From positions 4,498 through 48,321 of the forward strand of contig LFSZ01000038.1 of assembly GCA_001512885.1 (NCBI GenBank): a DNA stretch of 43,824 nucleotides. Reading direction: 5' to 3'. Source of the stretch: Rikenellaceae bacterium DTU001. Lineage in GTDB: Bacteria; Bacteroidota; Bacteroidia; Bacteroidales; DTU049. The notes under the pieces are model-generated. The model did no database searches. It was not told the origin of the DNA and saw only the letters and a program-made list of their open reading frames with translations. Shown here piece by piece: positions 1-8,595 of this stretch; within the stretch, counting starts at the first letter, position 1, and each line of letters starts with the position of its first letter. A program made the position numbers and the translations under genes.

Positions 1-33
1 GTCTCCCAGTCTCCCAGTCTCCCCGTCTCCTTC
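1..33. repeat. GTCTCCCA octamer repeat
   Basis: Four head-to-tail units of GTCTCCCA or GTCTCCCC (the last one cut short) open the window just upstream of ricT. Bases 4-22 recur as an exact 19-bp match, in inverted orientation, at 31924-31942 after priA. The unit is GC-rich in an AT-rich spacer and has no unique spacers, so it is a low-complexity dispersed repeat and not a CRISPR. Its full extent is unknown because the window begins inside it. Confidence 0.7.
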
Positions 34-79
34 TCAACTTATCAACTAAATATATTAATTTCAGAACTTAAAAATTTAT

Positions 80-87
80 TAAATTTG
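80..87 (+). promoter_or_regulatory. -7 box (TAAATTTG) for ricT operon
   Basis: The sequence matches the Bacteroidota -7 consensus TAnnTTTG and lies 13 nt before the ricT ATG. No clear -33 TTG is visible. The predicted leader is only a few nucleotides long. Confidence 0.5.
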
Positions 88-100
88 CAAAAATAATTAA

Positions 101-1195
101 ATGGACTCAGATACTATAAAAAGTTTAAATGCAAGAGGATTGATAGCTATAAATATTGATAGCAAAACAGAGTTGCTTTTTACTAATAGATGGCAAAAGC
201 TCACTTCTTATAAAGATGCTAAGCATGATAAAGATTTTTATATAGCTTTTCCCGAGGCGATAGAATACGTAGAGGTACAATTCAAAAATGATAGAAAACA
301 ATTTTATAGAAATACAACTGGAATGCCATTAGAAATAGGTTCATTAGTAGCGGTAGAAGCTAATCCCGGTCATGATATTGGAGTAGTATGCCTGACAGGT
401 CGCGAAGTCATACAACAAATGAAACGTAAAAAATCAAAGAATAACAATGGTGAATTATTGAATTTGTATAGAATAGCAAAAGAAAATGATATAGATAAAT
501 TTTTAGATGCTATCAAAAATGAGGAGAAAGTCATAAAGCAAACTAAAAAAATTATCAAAGAAAAAGGCTTAGAAATGAAATTGATAGATGTAGAATATCA
601 GGGTGATGGCACTAAAGCTACTTTTTATTATATAGCTGATGAGCGTGTAGACTTTAGAGAACTCATTAAAACTTTAGCAAGTAAATTTAGAATAAGAGTA
701 GAGATGCGTCAGATAGGTGCTAGACAAGAGACAGCTAAACTAGGATGGATAGGACCTTGTGGTAGAGAATTGTGTTGTTCTACATATAAATGTGTGTTTA
801 GTTCTGTATCTATCACTGCTGCTAGTATTCAGCAATTAACATTAAATCCTCAACGTCTTGCTGGTATGTGTACTAAACTAAAATGTTGCTTGGCATATGA
901 ATTACCACTTTACGAAAAATTTATTACTAGTTTACCACCTACAGATATCCCATTAATTACTAAAGAAGCTAAAGCCACATATGTAAAAGCTGATATTTTC
1001 AAAAATGTAATGTATTACTCGTATGAAAATAGTGATTTATTGTTTGGCTTGCCTATATCTGCTGTTATACAAATACAAGAATTAAATAAAAAAGGCGAAA
1101 TACCGGAAAAACTTGAAGAATTTGCGGTAATTAGTGAATACACTGTAGAAGAGAGTGTAAGTCAAGAAGATTTATCAAAATTAGAAGATGAATAA
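101..1195 (+). CDS. ricT: PSP1/RicT-family protein
   Basis: 364 aa cytoplasmic protein of the PSP1 C-terminal-domain family (RicT/YaaT). In Bacillus RicT is part of an iron-sulfur complex that affects RNA processing and phosphorelay signalling; its role in Bacteroidota is not established. The sequence shows the family's cysteine pattern: C220, C225, C226 and C231 in a GPCGRELCC context, then C257, C262 and C263 in an MCTKLKCC context, which fits [4Fe-4S] binding. The conserved core runs from about residue 85 to 270 and the acidic C-terminal tail is variable. The ATG is the first after a -7 box at 80-87. The gene overlaps gldH by 8 bp and heads the ricT-gldH-mrcA-ispG operon. The family call is firm; the function is inferred from homologues. 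Confidence 0.88.
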   Translation: MDSDTIKSLNARGLIAINIDSKTELLFTNRWQKLTSYKDAKHDKDFYIAFPEAIEYVEVQFKNDRKQFYRNTTGMPLEIGSLVAVEANPGHDIGVVCLTGREVIQQMKRKKSKNNNGELLNLYRIAKENDIDKFLDAIKNEEKVIKQTKKIIKEKGLEMKLIDVEYQGDGTKATFYYIADERVDFRELIKTLASKFRIRVEMRQIGARQETAKLGWIGPCGRELCCSTYKCVFSSVSITAASIQQLTLNPQRLAGMCTKLKCCLAYELPLYEKFITSLPPTDIPLITKEAKATYVKADIFKNVMYYSYENSDLLFGLPISAVIQIQELNKKGEIPEKLEEFAVISEYTVEESVSQEDLSKLEDE

Positions 1196-1664
1196 TAATT
1201 TTTTTATTTTAATATTTATAGTAATATTATTACTTAGCTCTTGCAAGCAGGATAAGTATTATGATATACAATCCTTTGATGATGAAGTATGGGTTTATAC
1301 AGAATGGAAGGAATTTGCTATTCCCATACCTGATACCATTAATCTATACAATTTTCATTTGCTTTTGCGTACTTCTCAAGAGTATCCGTATACTAATTTA
1401 TATTTATTTGTGCAAAATATTCCTCCTACTGGATCTATATACGAAGATACATTATTGCTGATATTATATGATGAAAATGGCAAGCCTATCGGAAAAAAAA
1501 GCAATAAAAATTATATCTATGATTTTTTAATAAGAAAAAATTATATCTTCCCATCTACTGGTGTTTACACACTTTTAGTAACACATGGTATGAGAGATAG
1601 TATTTTGCCAGGTATAATAGAAATAGGATTCAAATTTGAAAAAGTAAATAAAAATGAAAGATAA
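1188..1664 (+). CDS. gldH: Gliding motility lipoprotein GldH
   Basis: 158 aa lipoprotein. The hydrophobic signal (residues 4-15) ends in a lipobox LLSSC with C19 as lipidation site. Features I recognise from GldH are the W-x-x-F entry strand near residues 35-48, the R-x-x-x-x-YPYTNLYLFV block (about 62-77), a DTLLL strand, and the closing HGMRDSILPGIIEIG block (about 134-148). GldH is required for gliding in Flavobacterium and is associated with the GldKLMN/type IX secretion machinery; many non-gliding Bacteroidota keep it. The start overlaps the end of ricT by 8 bp and the end overlaps mrcA by 11 bp, so translation is probably coupled. The neighbour order ricT-gldH-mrcA is familiar from other Bacteroidota and supports the call, which otherwise rests on a weakly conserved family. 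Confidence 0.78.
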   Translation: MNNNFFILIFIVILLLSSCKQDKYYDIQSFDDEVWVYTEWKEFAIPIPDTINLYNFHLLLRTSQEYPYTNLYLFVQNIPPTGSIYEDTLLLILYDENGKPIGKKSNKNYIYDFLIRKNYIFPSTGVYTLLVTHGMRDSILPGIIEIGFKFEKVNKNER

Positions 1665-4044
1665 TTTTTTTTCGATCTTCAAAACTGAAGATGAAAATTT
1701 TAAAAAATTTTTAAAAAATCTTTGGATAATATTTTTTTGTATTCTAGGATTTATATTTATTTTTTTTATAGGTGTATATTATGGACTCTTAGGCCCTATA
1801 CCTTCTTTTGAGCAATTAGAAAATCCTTTAGATAAATTTTCTAGCGAATTAATAAGTGTAGATGATAATGTGATAGGTAAATATTATTATGAAGAAAATA
1901 GATCTTGGGTTAGCTACAATGAGATAAGTCCATACGTTATACAAGCTTTAATAGCTACCGAAGATAAACGTTTTTATAAACATAGCGGGATAGATTTTAA
2001 AGGATTAGCTAGGGTATTTTTCAAAACTATAATAGGACAACAAAAAGGTAGTGGTGGCGGTAGTACTATTACTCAACAATTAGCAAAAAATTTATTTAAA
2101 CGCCCTGATAATATTAACAAAATCAAACTAATAGGTATTAAATTTAGAGAATGGATGACTGCTATAAAATTAGAAAGAAATTATTCAAAAGATGAAATAA
2201 TTGCAATGTATTTAAATACTGTGCCTTTTGGTTATCAATTATATGGAGTCAAATCTGCTTCATTATATTATTTTGGTAAAAATCCCAATGAAATCGATAT
2301 AGATGAAGCTGCTATTTTGATAGGTATGTTAAAAGCTACTACTAGATTTAATCCTATTCTTAACCCAGAAAATGCCAAAAATAGAAGAAATATTGTTTTG
2401 AAGCAAATGCTTAAAAATCAATTTATTAATAAAGAACAATATGATTCATTAAAGGTAAAGGAAATCACAAAGCCAGAAACAAGTATCACAACTAAAACTG
2501 ACGACCTTGCACCATATTTTCGTGAATATCTACGTCTGTACATGACTGCAAAGGAGCCTGATCATAAAAAATATAAGAATAAAGCTGATTACAAAAAGGC
2601 AAAAGAATTATGGGATAATGATCCATTATATGGATGGTGTAATAAAAATACAAAACCTGACGGCAAACCATACAATTTATATAGCGATGGACTACGTATA
2701 TATACTACCATTGATAGTCGTATACAAAGATATGCTGAGGCAGCTGTAAGGGAGCATCTGAGTCAAGATTTGCAAAAAAAATTTTTCCAAGAAGCTAAAC
2801 GAAGCAAATATGCTCCATTTGTAGGAGCAACTTCTCAAGCCGAAGTAGATAAATTGATGGATATGGCTATTAAACGCACTGATAGATATCTCAGTATGGT
2901 CAGAGATGGTTATAGTGAAAAGGAAATAAATAAAGCTTTTCATACCCCTACAGAAATGAGAGTTTTTAGCTGGCAAGGTATCAAAGATACAGTGATGACA
3001 CCTTATGATTCTATAATATATCATAAATATTTCTTAAGAGCAAGCTTCGTAGCTATAGAACCACAAACAGGCTATGTAAGGGCTTATGTTGGCGGACCCG
3101 CATATAGTTTTTTCAAATATGATAATGCCGCTGTAGGCAAAAGACAAGTAGGATCTACTTTTAAACCTTTTGTATATGCTTCAGCTTTTATCAATGATCC
3201 TACTCTTACACCTTGTACTAAAGTGCCACTGATACCTGTTACTTTTGATATGCCCGATGGTTCTCAATGGACGCCAAGAAATTCTGGAAATGTACAAGAA
3301 GGTACTATGATAGAACTCTCGAAAGCTCTAGCTCTATCTATTAACTGGATTTCGGCTTTTTTAATTAAAGAAAAAACAACACCTGAAGCTGTAGTAGAAT
3401 TAGCAAAATCGATGGGTATTACTGATACCATACCGCCAGTACCATCTATTTGCTTGGGTACAGCTGAATTAAAATTAATTGAGCTTTTAAGCGCCTTATC
3501 TACTTTTGCAAATTCAGGAGTAGCACAAAAACCTATCATGGTTACTAGGATAGAAGACCGCTTTGGTAATATAATTAGTGTTTTCCCTTATGGGGTTACT
3601 CATGAAGTTATGGACGAATTTACTGCTTACAAAATGATATCTTTGATGAAAGGTGTTGTAGATTATGGTACTGGTAGCAGAATTAGATATATTTATAAAA
3701 TTCCTTATCCTGTTGCTGGTAAAACTGGCACCACAGACAATAATAGTGATGGATGGTTTATCGGTATTACTCCAAAATTAGCAGCTGGAGTGTGGGTAGG
3801 CGGTGAAGATATGCAGATACATTTTCGTAGTATGGCTTTAGGTCAAGGTGCTAGCATGGCATTACCTATTTGGGGACTTTTTATGCAAAAAGTCTACGCT
3901 GATGACTCGTTAAATCTGTATAAAGGTGATTTTGATAGACCAGCAGGCATGAGCTACGAGATGCTCTGTAATCCATCCACTACAGATGCTGATGGCTCGT
4001 CTATGCCATTTATTATGCCTAAGAAGAAAAAAACTTGGAATTAA
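1654..4044 (+). CDS. mrcA: Class A penicillin-binding protein 1A
   Basis: 796 aa bifunctional peptidoglycan synthase. One transmembrane segment (about 22-45) anchors it in the inner membrane. The glycosyltransferase 51 domain follows, with catalytic E103 in TEDKRFYKHSGID and the GGSTITQQLAKN motif (135-146). The transpeptidase domain has S501-TF-K504 (nucleophile), S562-I-N564 and K690-T-G692. A segment of roughly 150 residues (about 290-460) rich in K, Y and D separates the two domains. The protein polymerises glycan strands from lipid II and cross-links the stem peptides. The gene overlaps gldH by 11 bp, and ispG starts one base after its stop, so all four genes should be co-transcribed. 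IspG feeds the undecaprenyl carrier on which lipid II is built, which makes functional sense. All active-site motifs are intact. Confidence 0.95.
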   Translation: MKDNFFSIFKTEDENFKKFLKNLWIIFFCILGFIFIFFIGVYYGLLGPIPSFEQLENPLDKFSSELISVDDNVIGKYYYEENRSWVSYNEISPYVIQALIATEDKRFYKHSGIDFKGLARVFFKTIIGQQKGSGGGSTITQQLAKNLFKRPDNINKIKLIGIKFREWMTAIKLERNYSKDEIIAMYLNTVPFGYQLYGVKSASLYYFGKNPNEIDIDEAAILIGMLKATTRFNPILNPENAKNRRNIVLKQMLKNQFINKEQYDSLKVKEITKPETSITTKTDDLAPYFREYLRLYMTAKEPDHKKYKNKADYKKAKELWDNDPLYGWCNKNTKPDGKPYNLYSDGLRIYTTIDSRIQRYAEAAVREHLSQDLQKKFFQEAKRSKYAPFVGATSQAEVDKLMDMAIKRTDRYLSMVRDGYSEKEINKAFHTPTEMRVFSWQGIKDTVMTPYDSIIYHKYFLRASFVAIEPQTGYVRAYVGGPAYSFFKYDNAAVGKRQVGSTFKPFVYASAFINDPTLTPCTKVPLIPVTFDMPDGSQWTPRNSGNVQEGTMIELSKALALSINWISAFLIKEKTTPEAVVELAKSMGITDTIPPVPSICLGTAELKLIELLSALSTFANSGVAQKPIMVTRIEDRFGNIISVFPYGVTHEVMDEFTAYKMISLMKGVVDYGTGSRIRYIYKIPYPVAGKTGTTDNNSDGWFIGITPKLAAGVWVGGEDMQIHFRSMALGQGASMALPIWGLFMQKVYADDSLNLYKGDFDRPAGMSYEMLCNPSTTDADGSSMPFIMPKKKKTWN

Positions 4045-4045
4045 A

Positions 4046-5527
4046 ATGCGTAGAAAAACCCTACAAATTCCCATTGGCAATATATTAATTGGTAGTGAAT
4101 ATCCTATTATTATACAATCTATGACTAATACTTTAACATCTGATATTCAAAGTACTGTAAATCAGTGTATTAGATTATTTGATGCTGATGCTAAACTCGT
4201 TAGAATAACAGCTCGCAATCTGAAAGAAGCTGAATGTCTAAAATTGATTAAAAATGATTTAATAAATATGGGATATGAGCTACCTATTGCAGCAGATATT
4301 CATTTCAATCCACATTTAGCCAAAGTAGCTGCCAATTATGTTGAAAAAATACGCATCAATCCTGGTAATTTTGTTAATTTATTTCCTAATAATAAGTCAT
4401 ATACTAATGAGCAATATAAGTTAGAAGTAGATGCTATTAAAAATGAAATCGAAAAACTTTTACCTATCTTAGTAGCTAATAAAGTAGCTGTGAGAATAGG
4501 TGTAAATAAAGGTTCACTGTCTCAACGATTAATTGATAAATTTGGTAATACTACTGAAGCTCTCGTAGAATCTGCTATAGAAAATGTAAAAATTTTTAAT
4601 AAGTTAAACTTTAATAATATTGTTATTAGCATTAAAACTAGTTCTGTTTATGAGACAATAGCTGCTAATAGGCTATTAGTATCTAAACTCGACAAACTAG
4701 GACTTTATTATCCGATCCATCTCGGCGTCACTGAAGCTGGTATAGACAAAGAGGGTATTATCAAATCCTCAGTAGCCATTGGCAATTTATTATTAGATGG
4801 TATAGGTGATACTATTAGGGTTTCTTTAACTGGTGATCCAGTAAAAGAAATTTCTGTAGCTGAGACAATTATCAAGACCTATCAAAAATTTTTACCTTTA
4901 CCACCAATGCCGACTTATAGTTATACTTTAGAGAATGCTCCTAAAATATTTACTATCAATGATTTAACTACTGAACATCTTGATTTAAATAATCTATTCA
5001 TAGACCTTCCAAAAAATAGGCCTTTCGATTTCATAGCAAATAAATTAAAAACTGTCGAACAAGTGAATATCAAAATAGATATTGATAAATTTGATCTCTA
5101 TGAATTAAGCATAATTCTTGGTAGAGGCTGGATAGATGGATGGCTAAAAGATGTTTATTTAGTTTGTGATAATCTAAAAAATGAAAAAGTAAATGACGTA
5201 TATCAAATTTTACAAGTAACTGGTAAAAAAAAGTTACTCACTGAAGTGATATCTTGTCCATCGTGTGGACGAACCATGTTTGATATTGAGAGCATTACTA
5301 GGCAGGTAAAAAAACGTTTTAGCATATATCCTGGACTTACTTTAGCTGTGATGGGATGCATAGTAAATGGTCCAGGCGAAATGCGAGAAGCTCAAGCAGG
5401 AATAGTAGGTAATGGAATTAATAAAGCAGATATATATGTCTTTGGTAGAGTAGTCGCTAAAAATATCCCAGTAGATAAGGTAGTAGACGAATTTGAAAAA
5501 CAATTAAAAATACATAATCTGATATAA
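4046..5527 (+). CDS. ispG: 4-hydroxy-3-methylbut-2-enyl diphosphate synthase (flavodoxin)
   Basis: 493 aa enzyme of the MEP isoprenoid pathway. It reduces 2-C-methylerythritol 2,4-cyclodiphosphate to HMBPP with a [4Fe-4S] cluster. The TIM-barrel domain covers about residues 5-285 (IIIQSMTNT, ADIHFNP, IRINPGN, LGVTEAG). An inserted domain of about 110 residues (285-398) follows, then the cluster domain with C404 and C407 (SCPSC), C438 (MGC) and E445 (NGPGE). The insert marks the plant/Bacteroidota three-domain type, but it is small here; homologues in Bacteroides are about 600 aa. The ATG at 4046 was chosen over an in-frame ATG 60 bp upstream because the upstream one lies inside mrcA and adds 20 residues unlike the family. 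The gene is the last of the ricT operon. Confidence 0.94.
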   Translation: MRRKTLQIPIGNILIGSEYPIIIQSMTNTLTSDIQSTVNQCIRLFDADAKLVRITARNLKEAECLKLIKNDLINMGYELPIAADIHFNPHLAKVAANYVEKIRINPGNFVNLFPNNKSYTNEQYKLEVDAIKNEIEKLLPILVANKVAVRIGVNKGSLSQRLIDKFGNTTEALVESAIENVKIFNKLNFNNIVISIKTSSVYETIAANRLLVSKLDKLGLYYPIHLGVTEAGIDKEGIIKSSVAIGNLLLDGIGDTIRVSLTGDPVKEISVAETIIKTYQKFLPLPPMPTYSYTLENAPKIFTINDLTTEHLDLNNLFIDLPKNRPFDFIANKLKTVEQVNIKIDIDKFDLYELSIILGRGWIDGWLKDVYLVCDNLKNEKVNDVYQILQVTGKKKLLTEVISCPSCGRTMFDIESITRQVKKRFSIYPGLTLAVMGCIVNGPGEMREAQAGIVGNGINKADIYVFGRVVAKNIPVDKVVDEFEKQLKIHNLI

Positions 5528-5673
5528 AAAATAATTGATTTTTTGTTCTCAAAAAATTAAATAATATAGTACCAAAAACAGAGAGAAAACTAATCTATTA
5601 TATTTTAATTAAAATCATTTAATGTTTAGATATAAAATTATGATTTTTGTATTAAATCAAAGAAGATATTTAT

Positions 5674-5689
5674 TATGATATAAATCATA
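5674..5689. promoter_or_regulatory. Palindrome upstream of His-rich protein
   Basis: TATGAT-ATAA-ATCATA is a perfect 6-bp inverted repeat. It lies just upstream of where the -33 element of the 5716-5723 -7 box would fall. A second imperfect palindrome lies ahead of the TonB receptor gene at 6151-6172. A metal-responsive repressor site is possible, but the regulator is unknown and AT-rich palindromes also arise by chance. Confidence 0.25.
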
Positions 5690-5715
5690 TAGTTAAAGTT
5701 GAAATTAATTATTTA

Positions 5716-5723
5716 TAATTTTG
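5716..5723 (+). promoter_or_regulatory. -7 box (TAATTTTG) for His-rich gene
   Basis: Matches TAnnTTTG and lies 22 nt before the ATG at 5746. The nearest TTG (5699-5701) is too close to be a standard -33 element. Confidence 0.4.
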
Positions 5724-5745
5724 CTTTTGCAATTTTATTACATTA

Positions 5746-6120
5746 ATGAAAAACAACTTTAAACAAACTTTTATTAATCTCCTTTCACTATTTATGGCAG
5801 TATTTATGATATTGCTAATAGTCAATAATATAGTTTTTTTGCATGTTCATAAATTACCAAATGGGGAAATAATTGTGCATGCACATCCTTATAATAAATC
5901 TAATGACACTGAGCCTATTAAAAATCATACTCATTCTAATAGAGAATATTTAGTATTAGATCAATTAAAAAATATATTTGTTATTACATTTATATTTTTT
6001 TCTTTTTTATTTTTTTCAAATAAAATCTTAATTTTCAAAAACAAAATTGTTTATCATGGCTTTGATCATGATAAATTTTATAAAAATAAAGCACCTCCAT
6101 ACTTCATATTAAATTATTAA
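5746..6120 (+). CDS. Histidine-rich two-TM membrane protein
   Basis: 124 aa protein without an assigned function. It has a hydrophobic segment at about 10-32, a hydrophilic loop of about 45 residues, and a second hydrophobic segment at about 77-95. The loop holds histidines 33, 35, 45, 47, 61 and 63 in HVH, HAH and HTHS motifs, with H104 and H108 after the second segment. Similar small proteins with an HVH...HAHPY...HTHS pattern sit directly before TonB receptors in other Bacteroidota. The paired histidines suggest binding of a divalent metal such as zinc; this is inference. The TonB receptor gene starts 96 bp downstream on the same strand, so the two probably act together in metal sensing, storage or transport. 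A palindrome and a -7 box lie upstream. Confidence 0.7.
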   Translation: MKNNFKQTFINLLSLFMAVFMILLIVNNIVFLHVHKLPNGEIIVHAHPYNKSNDTEPIKNHTHSNREYLVLDQLKNIFVITFIFFSFLFFSNKILIFKNKIVYHGFDHDKFYKNKAPPYFILNY

Positions 6121-6150
6121 TAGTAGTACTATTTTATTCATTTTATAATT

Positions 6151-6172
6151 TGCTTAAATGATCATATAAGCA
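6151..6172. promoter_or_regulatory. 22-bp near-palindrome ahead of TonB receptor
   Basis: TGCTTA pairs with TAAGCA around a central ATGATCAT, giving a 22-bp inverted repeat with a single mismatched pair (6157/6166). It lies in the 96-bp gap between the histidine-rich gene and the receptor, 45 bp before the receptor ATG. It could be an operator or a hairpin in the mRNA between the two genes. No binding protein can be named. Confidence 0.35.
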
Positions 6173-6216
6173 GATTAAGATTATTAATTCAATTATAAAC
6201 TAAAAAATTAAAATTT

Positions 6217-8595
6217 ATGAAAAACAAAAAAATAGTTTTTATATTATGTATCATGTTATGTACATTAAATATTTATTCACAAAAAAAAGAAACTGATGCA
6301 AATATAATAGGGCATGTAATGTGCGATGGAGAGCACTTACCCTTTGCATCAATATATATTAAAGGAACAAATATCGGAACAACTAGTGATGAAACTGGAC
6401 ATTATAAAATAATAAATATCCCAATAGGTACTCATATTTTAGTAGCTAGGTCTGTGGGATACAAATCACAAGAAATAGAAATAGATGTTTGCATTGGTGA
6501 AACTAAAGAAATAAACTTTGAATTAGAAAAGGATGTTTTAAATTTATCCGAAGTAGTTATAACAGGGGAGAGGAAAATGATATATAAGAAAAAATCATCA
6601 ATTATTGTTAACACACTTTCTCCTAAATTATTTGATCTGACTCAATCTACATCTATGGGAGAAAATCTAAATTATTGTCCAGGATTAAGAATGGAAAATA
6701 ATTGTCAAAATTGTGGAAGTTCACAAGTAAGAATGAATGGTATGGATGGTCCTTATTCACAAATCTTAATAAATGGTCGTCCAATTTTTAGCAGTTTAGC
6801 TAGTGTATATGGCTTAGAATTAATACCTACTAATATGATAGACAGAATAGAAATAGTTAGAGGTGGTGGATCAGCTCTATATGGTAGTAATGCTATTGCA
6901 GGTACTATAAATATAATTCTAAAAGATCCTTCAATAAATTCTTATGAATTTGGTATAAGTCAAGGAATTATTGGTATTGGGATAGATAGTACTGGAGGCA
7001 TAGCAAATGATTTTTCTATTAAATTCAATACTTCGATAGTATCGACTAATAATAAAACTGGTATGACTTTATATGGTTTTTATCGCAATAGGAATCCTTT
7101 TGATGCAAATAATGATGATTTCTCTGAATTAAGTTTATTAAAAAATCTTTCAATGGGAACTCGATTATACCATAAAATTGGAACTAAAAGTAAATTATCG
7201 ACAGATTTTTTTATAATTTCGGAAAAAAGAAGGGGAGGGGATAAATTTGATTATCCAGTTCATGAATCAAATATAACGGAATCTGCAGAACACTTTATTA
7301 CTACGGGAGCCTTAAACTATGAAAGATATTTTAGAAAAAATGATCTTTTATCAATATATTTATCAGCTCAGAAGGTAGATAGGGATTCGTATTATGGAGC
7401 AAATCAATCTTTAAATTCTTATGGTAAAACTCAGGATGTTTCTTTGGTAGTAGGTGCTCAATATAATGTATATTTTGATAAATCTAATTTGATATTTGGT
7501 GTAGAAAATAATGGATCATGGCTAAAAGATAAAAAATTAGGATATCCAGATATAGACAATGCAATGATAATAAATGATATTATTATAAATATACCTCATG
7601 TTAATAATACTATATTGACAAATCAAACAAGTAATATTATAGCTGGGTTTGCTCAATATGAATATAATTGGGAAAGAATGAAAATAGCTATTGGGTTACG
7701 TTTGGATAAGTATAATATAAAAGATAAAAATAAATCCAAAAATAATATATCTGGTAATATACTTAATCCTCGTATTAATTTTAAGTATGATTTTAATTCT
7801 TTCTGCCAAGGTCGCATTAGTTATTCGCAGGGATATCGTGCACCACAGATATTTGATGAAGATTTACATGTAGAAACCTCAGGTGCTAGGCAGATAATTC
7901 ATATAAATAGTCCTAATCTCAAAATAGAAACTAGTCGTAGCTATATGATGTCATTAGATTTTAATAAAAATTTTTCTAATATATATATTAACTTTTTGAT
8001 AGAAGGTTTTTTTACCAAGTTAAATAACCCATTTACCAATGTTTTTGGTTTGCCAGATTCTAATGGTATAGTGATTTATACACGTATAAATGCAGATGAT
8101 GGAGCCAGTGTAATGGGGGTTAATATCGAATTTAATATTATTCCTTTTGAAAAATTATCAATAAATACAGGATTTACTTTGCAAAGTAGTAAATATGATG
8201 TGCCTCAAGAGTTTAATGAGAAGAGATTTATGCGTACTCCAAATAATTATGGATATATAATATTAGATTACAAACTAACAAAAAAATTTGGAATAGCTTT
8301 ATCGGGTATCTATACCGGTAAAATGCTCGTCCCATATTTTGGCAATCAAATTGCTGATCCTATGGCAGGTGAACTGAGAAATACTCAAAACTTTTTTGAT
8401 TTTGGATTAAAGACATGGTATAATGTAAAAATTAATGGTGCTACATTACAATTATTTATAGGTATTAAAAATATATTTAATTCTTATCAAAAAGATTTTG
8501 ATGTTGGCCTCGATAGAGATCCTGGTTATATTTATGGGCCAGCTTATCCAAGAACAATAAATTTTGGAATTAAAATAGGAAATGCTATTAAATGA
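6217..8595 (+). CDS. TonB-dependent outer-membrane receptor
   Basis: 792 aa outer-membrane receptor for energised import. In order: signal peptide (about 1-21), a carboxypeptidase-D-regulatory-like domain (about 30-108), a TonB-box-like SEVVITG (111-117), a plug domain (about 125-237) ending in the conserved ALYGSNAIAGTINIIL block, and a 22-strand-type beta barrel to the C-terminus. The plug contains an unusual cysteine set (C154, and C163/C166 in NCQNCG) that I recognise from a Bacteroidota subgroup of receptors; it may bind metal or form a disulfide. It has no SusD partner, so polysaccharide import is unlikely. The upstream histidine-rich protein points to a metal or metal-chelate substrate. 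The substrate is not proven; cobalamin or siderophore uptake are alternatives. Confidence 0.88.
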   Translation: MKNKKIVFILCIMLCTLNIYSQKKETDANIIGHVMCDGEHLPFASIYIKGTNIGTTSDETGHYKIINIPIGTHILVARSVGYKSQEIEIDVCIGETKEINFELEKDVLNLSEVVITGERKMIYKKKSSIIVNTLSPKLFDLTQSTSMGENLNYCPGLRMENNCQNCGSSQVRMNGMDGPYSQILINGRPIFSSLASVYGLELIPTNMIDRIEIVRGGGSALYGSNAIAGTINIILKDPSINSYEFGISQGIIGIGIDSTGGIANDFSIKFNTSIVSTNNKTGMTLYGFYRNRNPFDANNDDFSELSLLKNLSMGTRLYHKIGTKSKLSTDFFIISEKRRGGDKFDYPVHESNITESAEHFITTGALNYERYFRKNDLLSIYLSAQKVDRDSYYGANQSLNSYGKTQDVSLVVGAQYNVYFDKSNLIFGVENNGSWLKDKKLGYPDIDNAMIINDIIINIPHVNNTILTNQTSNIIAGFAQYEYNWERMKIAIGLRLDKYNIKDKNKSKNNISGNILNPRINFKYDFNSFCQGRISYSQGYRAPQIFDEDLHVETSGARQIIHINSPNLKIETSRSYMMSLDFNKNFSNIYINFLIEGFFTKLNNPFTNVFGLPDSNGIVIYTRINADDGASVMGVNIEFNIIPFEKLSINTGFTLQSSKYDVPQEFNEKRFMRTPNNYGYIILDYKLTKKFGIALSGIYTGKMLVPYFGNQIADPMAGELRNTQNFFDFGLKTWYNVKINGATLQLFIGIKNIFNSYQKDFDVGLDRDPGYIYGPAYPRTINFGIKIGNAIK

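Noticed and set aside
1-33. CRISPR-like repeat at the window start
   Set aside because: The GTCTCCCA units are head to tail with no spacers, and no cas gene is present.
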